NCBI GenBank assembly: GCA_030619095.1
Contig: JAUXCB010000110.1
Coordinates: 1 to 5,752 of the forward strand
Length of the DNA: 5,752 nucleotides
Direction of reading: 5' to 3'
Source of the DNA: Verrucomicrobiota bacterium
GTDB lineage: Bacteria > Verrucomicrobiota > Kiritimatiellia > Kiritimatiellales > Tichowtungiaceae
Both the position numbers and the translations under genes were made by a program. This document shows positions 5,664 to 5,752 of this stretch, piece after piece; position 1 is the first letter of the stretch, and each line of letters starts with the position of its first letter. The notes below the pieces were generated by a model that was not told the DNA's origin, ran no database searches, and saw nothing but the letters and a program-made list of their open reading frames with translations.

Positions 5664-5752
5664 TCATTCAGGCCGGGCCGTCTCTTTTTTCTTCGTAACG
5701 GAAAGCCCCGCAGCCAGCCCGAGCGGAATCCAGAAGGCCAGATAGAGAGCGC
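5664..5752 (-). CDS. C-terminal tail of a probable membrane protein, partial
   Basis: On the minus strand the frame running in from the window edge gives ALYLAFWIPLGLAAGLSV followed by TKKKETARPE and TGA (5664-5666). A hydrophobic segment capped by a short basic tail is what a membrane protein end looks like. Only 28 residues are visible, so the family cannot be named. It converges on the aceE/aceF remnant with a gap of 44 bases. It could be a chance open frame. Confidence 0.4.
   Translation of the reverse strand, partial: ALYLAFWIPLGLAAGLSVTKKKETARPE

Noticed and set aside
5671..5697. GC-rich stretch followed by T run after the aceE/aceF remnant as a terminator
   Set aside because: No stem of useful length could be drawn before the T run, so I do not call a terminator.
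1..5752. CRISPR array, tRNA, rRNA or insertion sequence
   Set aside because: No regularly spaced repeats, cloverleaf, rRNA-like sequence or transposase motif seen on either strand.

Overview
The window looks like chromosomal DNA from a Gram-negative-type bacterium. It carries housekeeping genes, moderately high GC coding regions, and intergenic low-complexity repeats of a kind I associate with Verrucomicrobiota/Kiritimatiellota and related groups. That placement is an impression from protein style and repeat words, not a proven assignment.

Left part (1-3367), all on the minus strand, reading from high to low coordinates. A sigma70-like promoter at 3339-3367 drives rplM (L13) and rpsI (S9), and the pair ends at a textbook intrinsic terminator at 2400-2430. 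A type II toxin-antitoxin module follows: an AbrB/SpoVT-fold antitoxin and a PIN-domain (VapC-like) toxin. Its own promoter/operator region carries three ACGAAAC half-sites. The toxin stop overlaps the argJ start by four bases (ATGA), so argJ and then argB (truncated by the window edge) appear to lie downstream in the same transcription unit. ArgJ (ornithine acetyltransferase) and ArgB (N-acetylglutamate kinase) belong to the acetyl-cycle of arginine biosynthesis; argC is not in the window.

Middle (3368-3592): a gene-poor spacer made of degenerate repeat words, between the divergent rplM promoter and a plus-strand gene pair. The pair encodes a membrane-anchored DUF218/YdcF-like protein (3593-4237) and a polytopic membrane protein (4250-4942).

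Right part (4943-5752): the most unusual item. The open reading frame at 4999-5619 begins as a canonical homodimeric pyruvate dehydrogenase E1 (AceE) N-terminus. After about 152 residues it switches, in frame, to the extreme C-terminus of a dihydrolipoamide acyltransferase (E2, AceF). This looks like a deletion scar that removed most of an aceE-aceF operon, or an assembly error. Beyond it, the tail of a probable membrane protein gene enters convergently on the minus strand.
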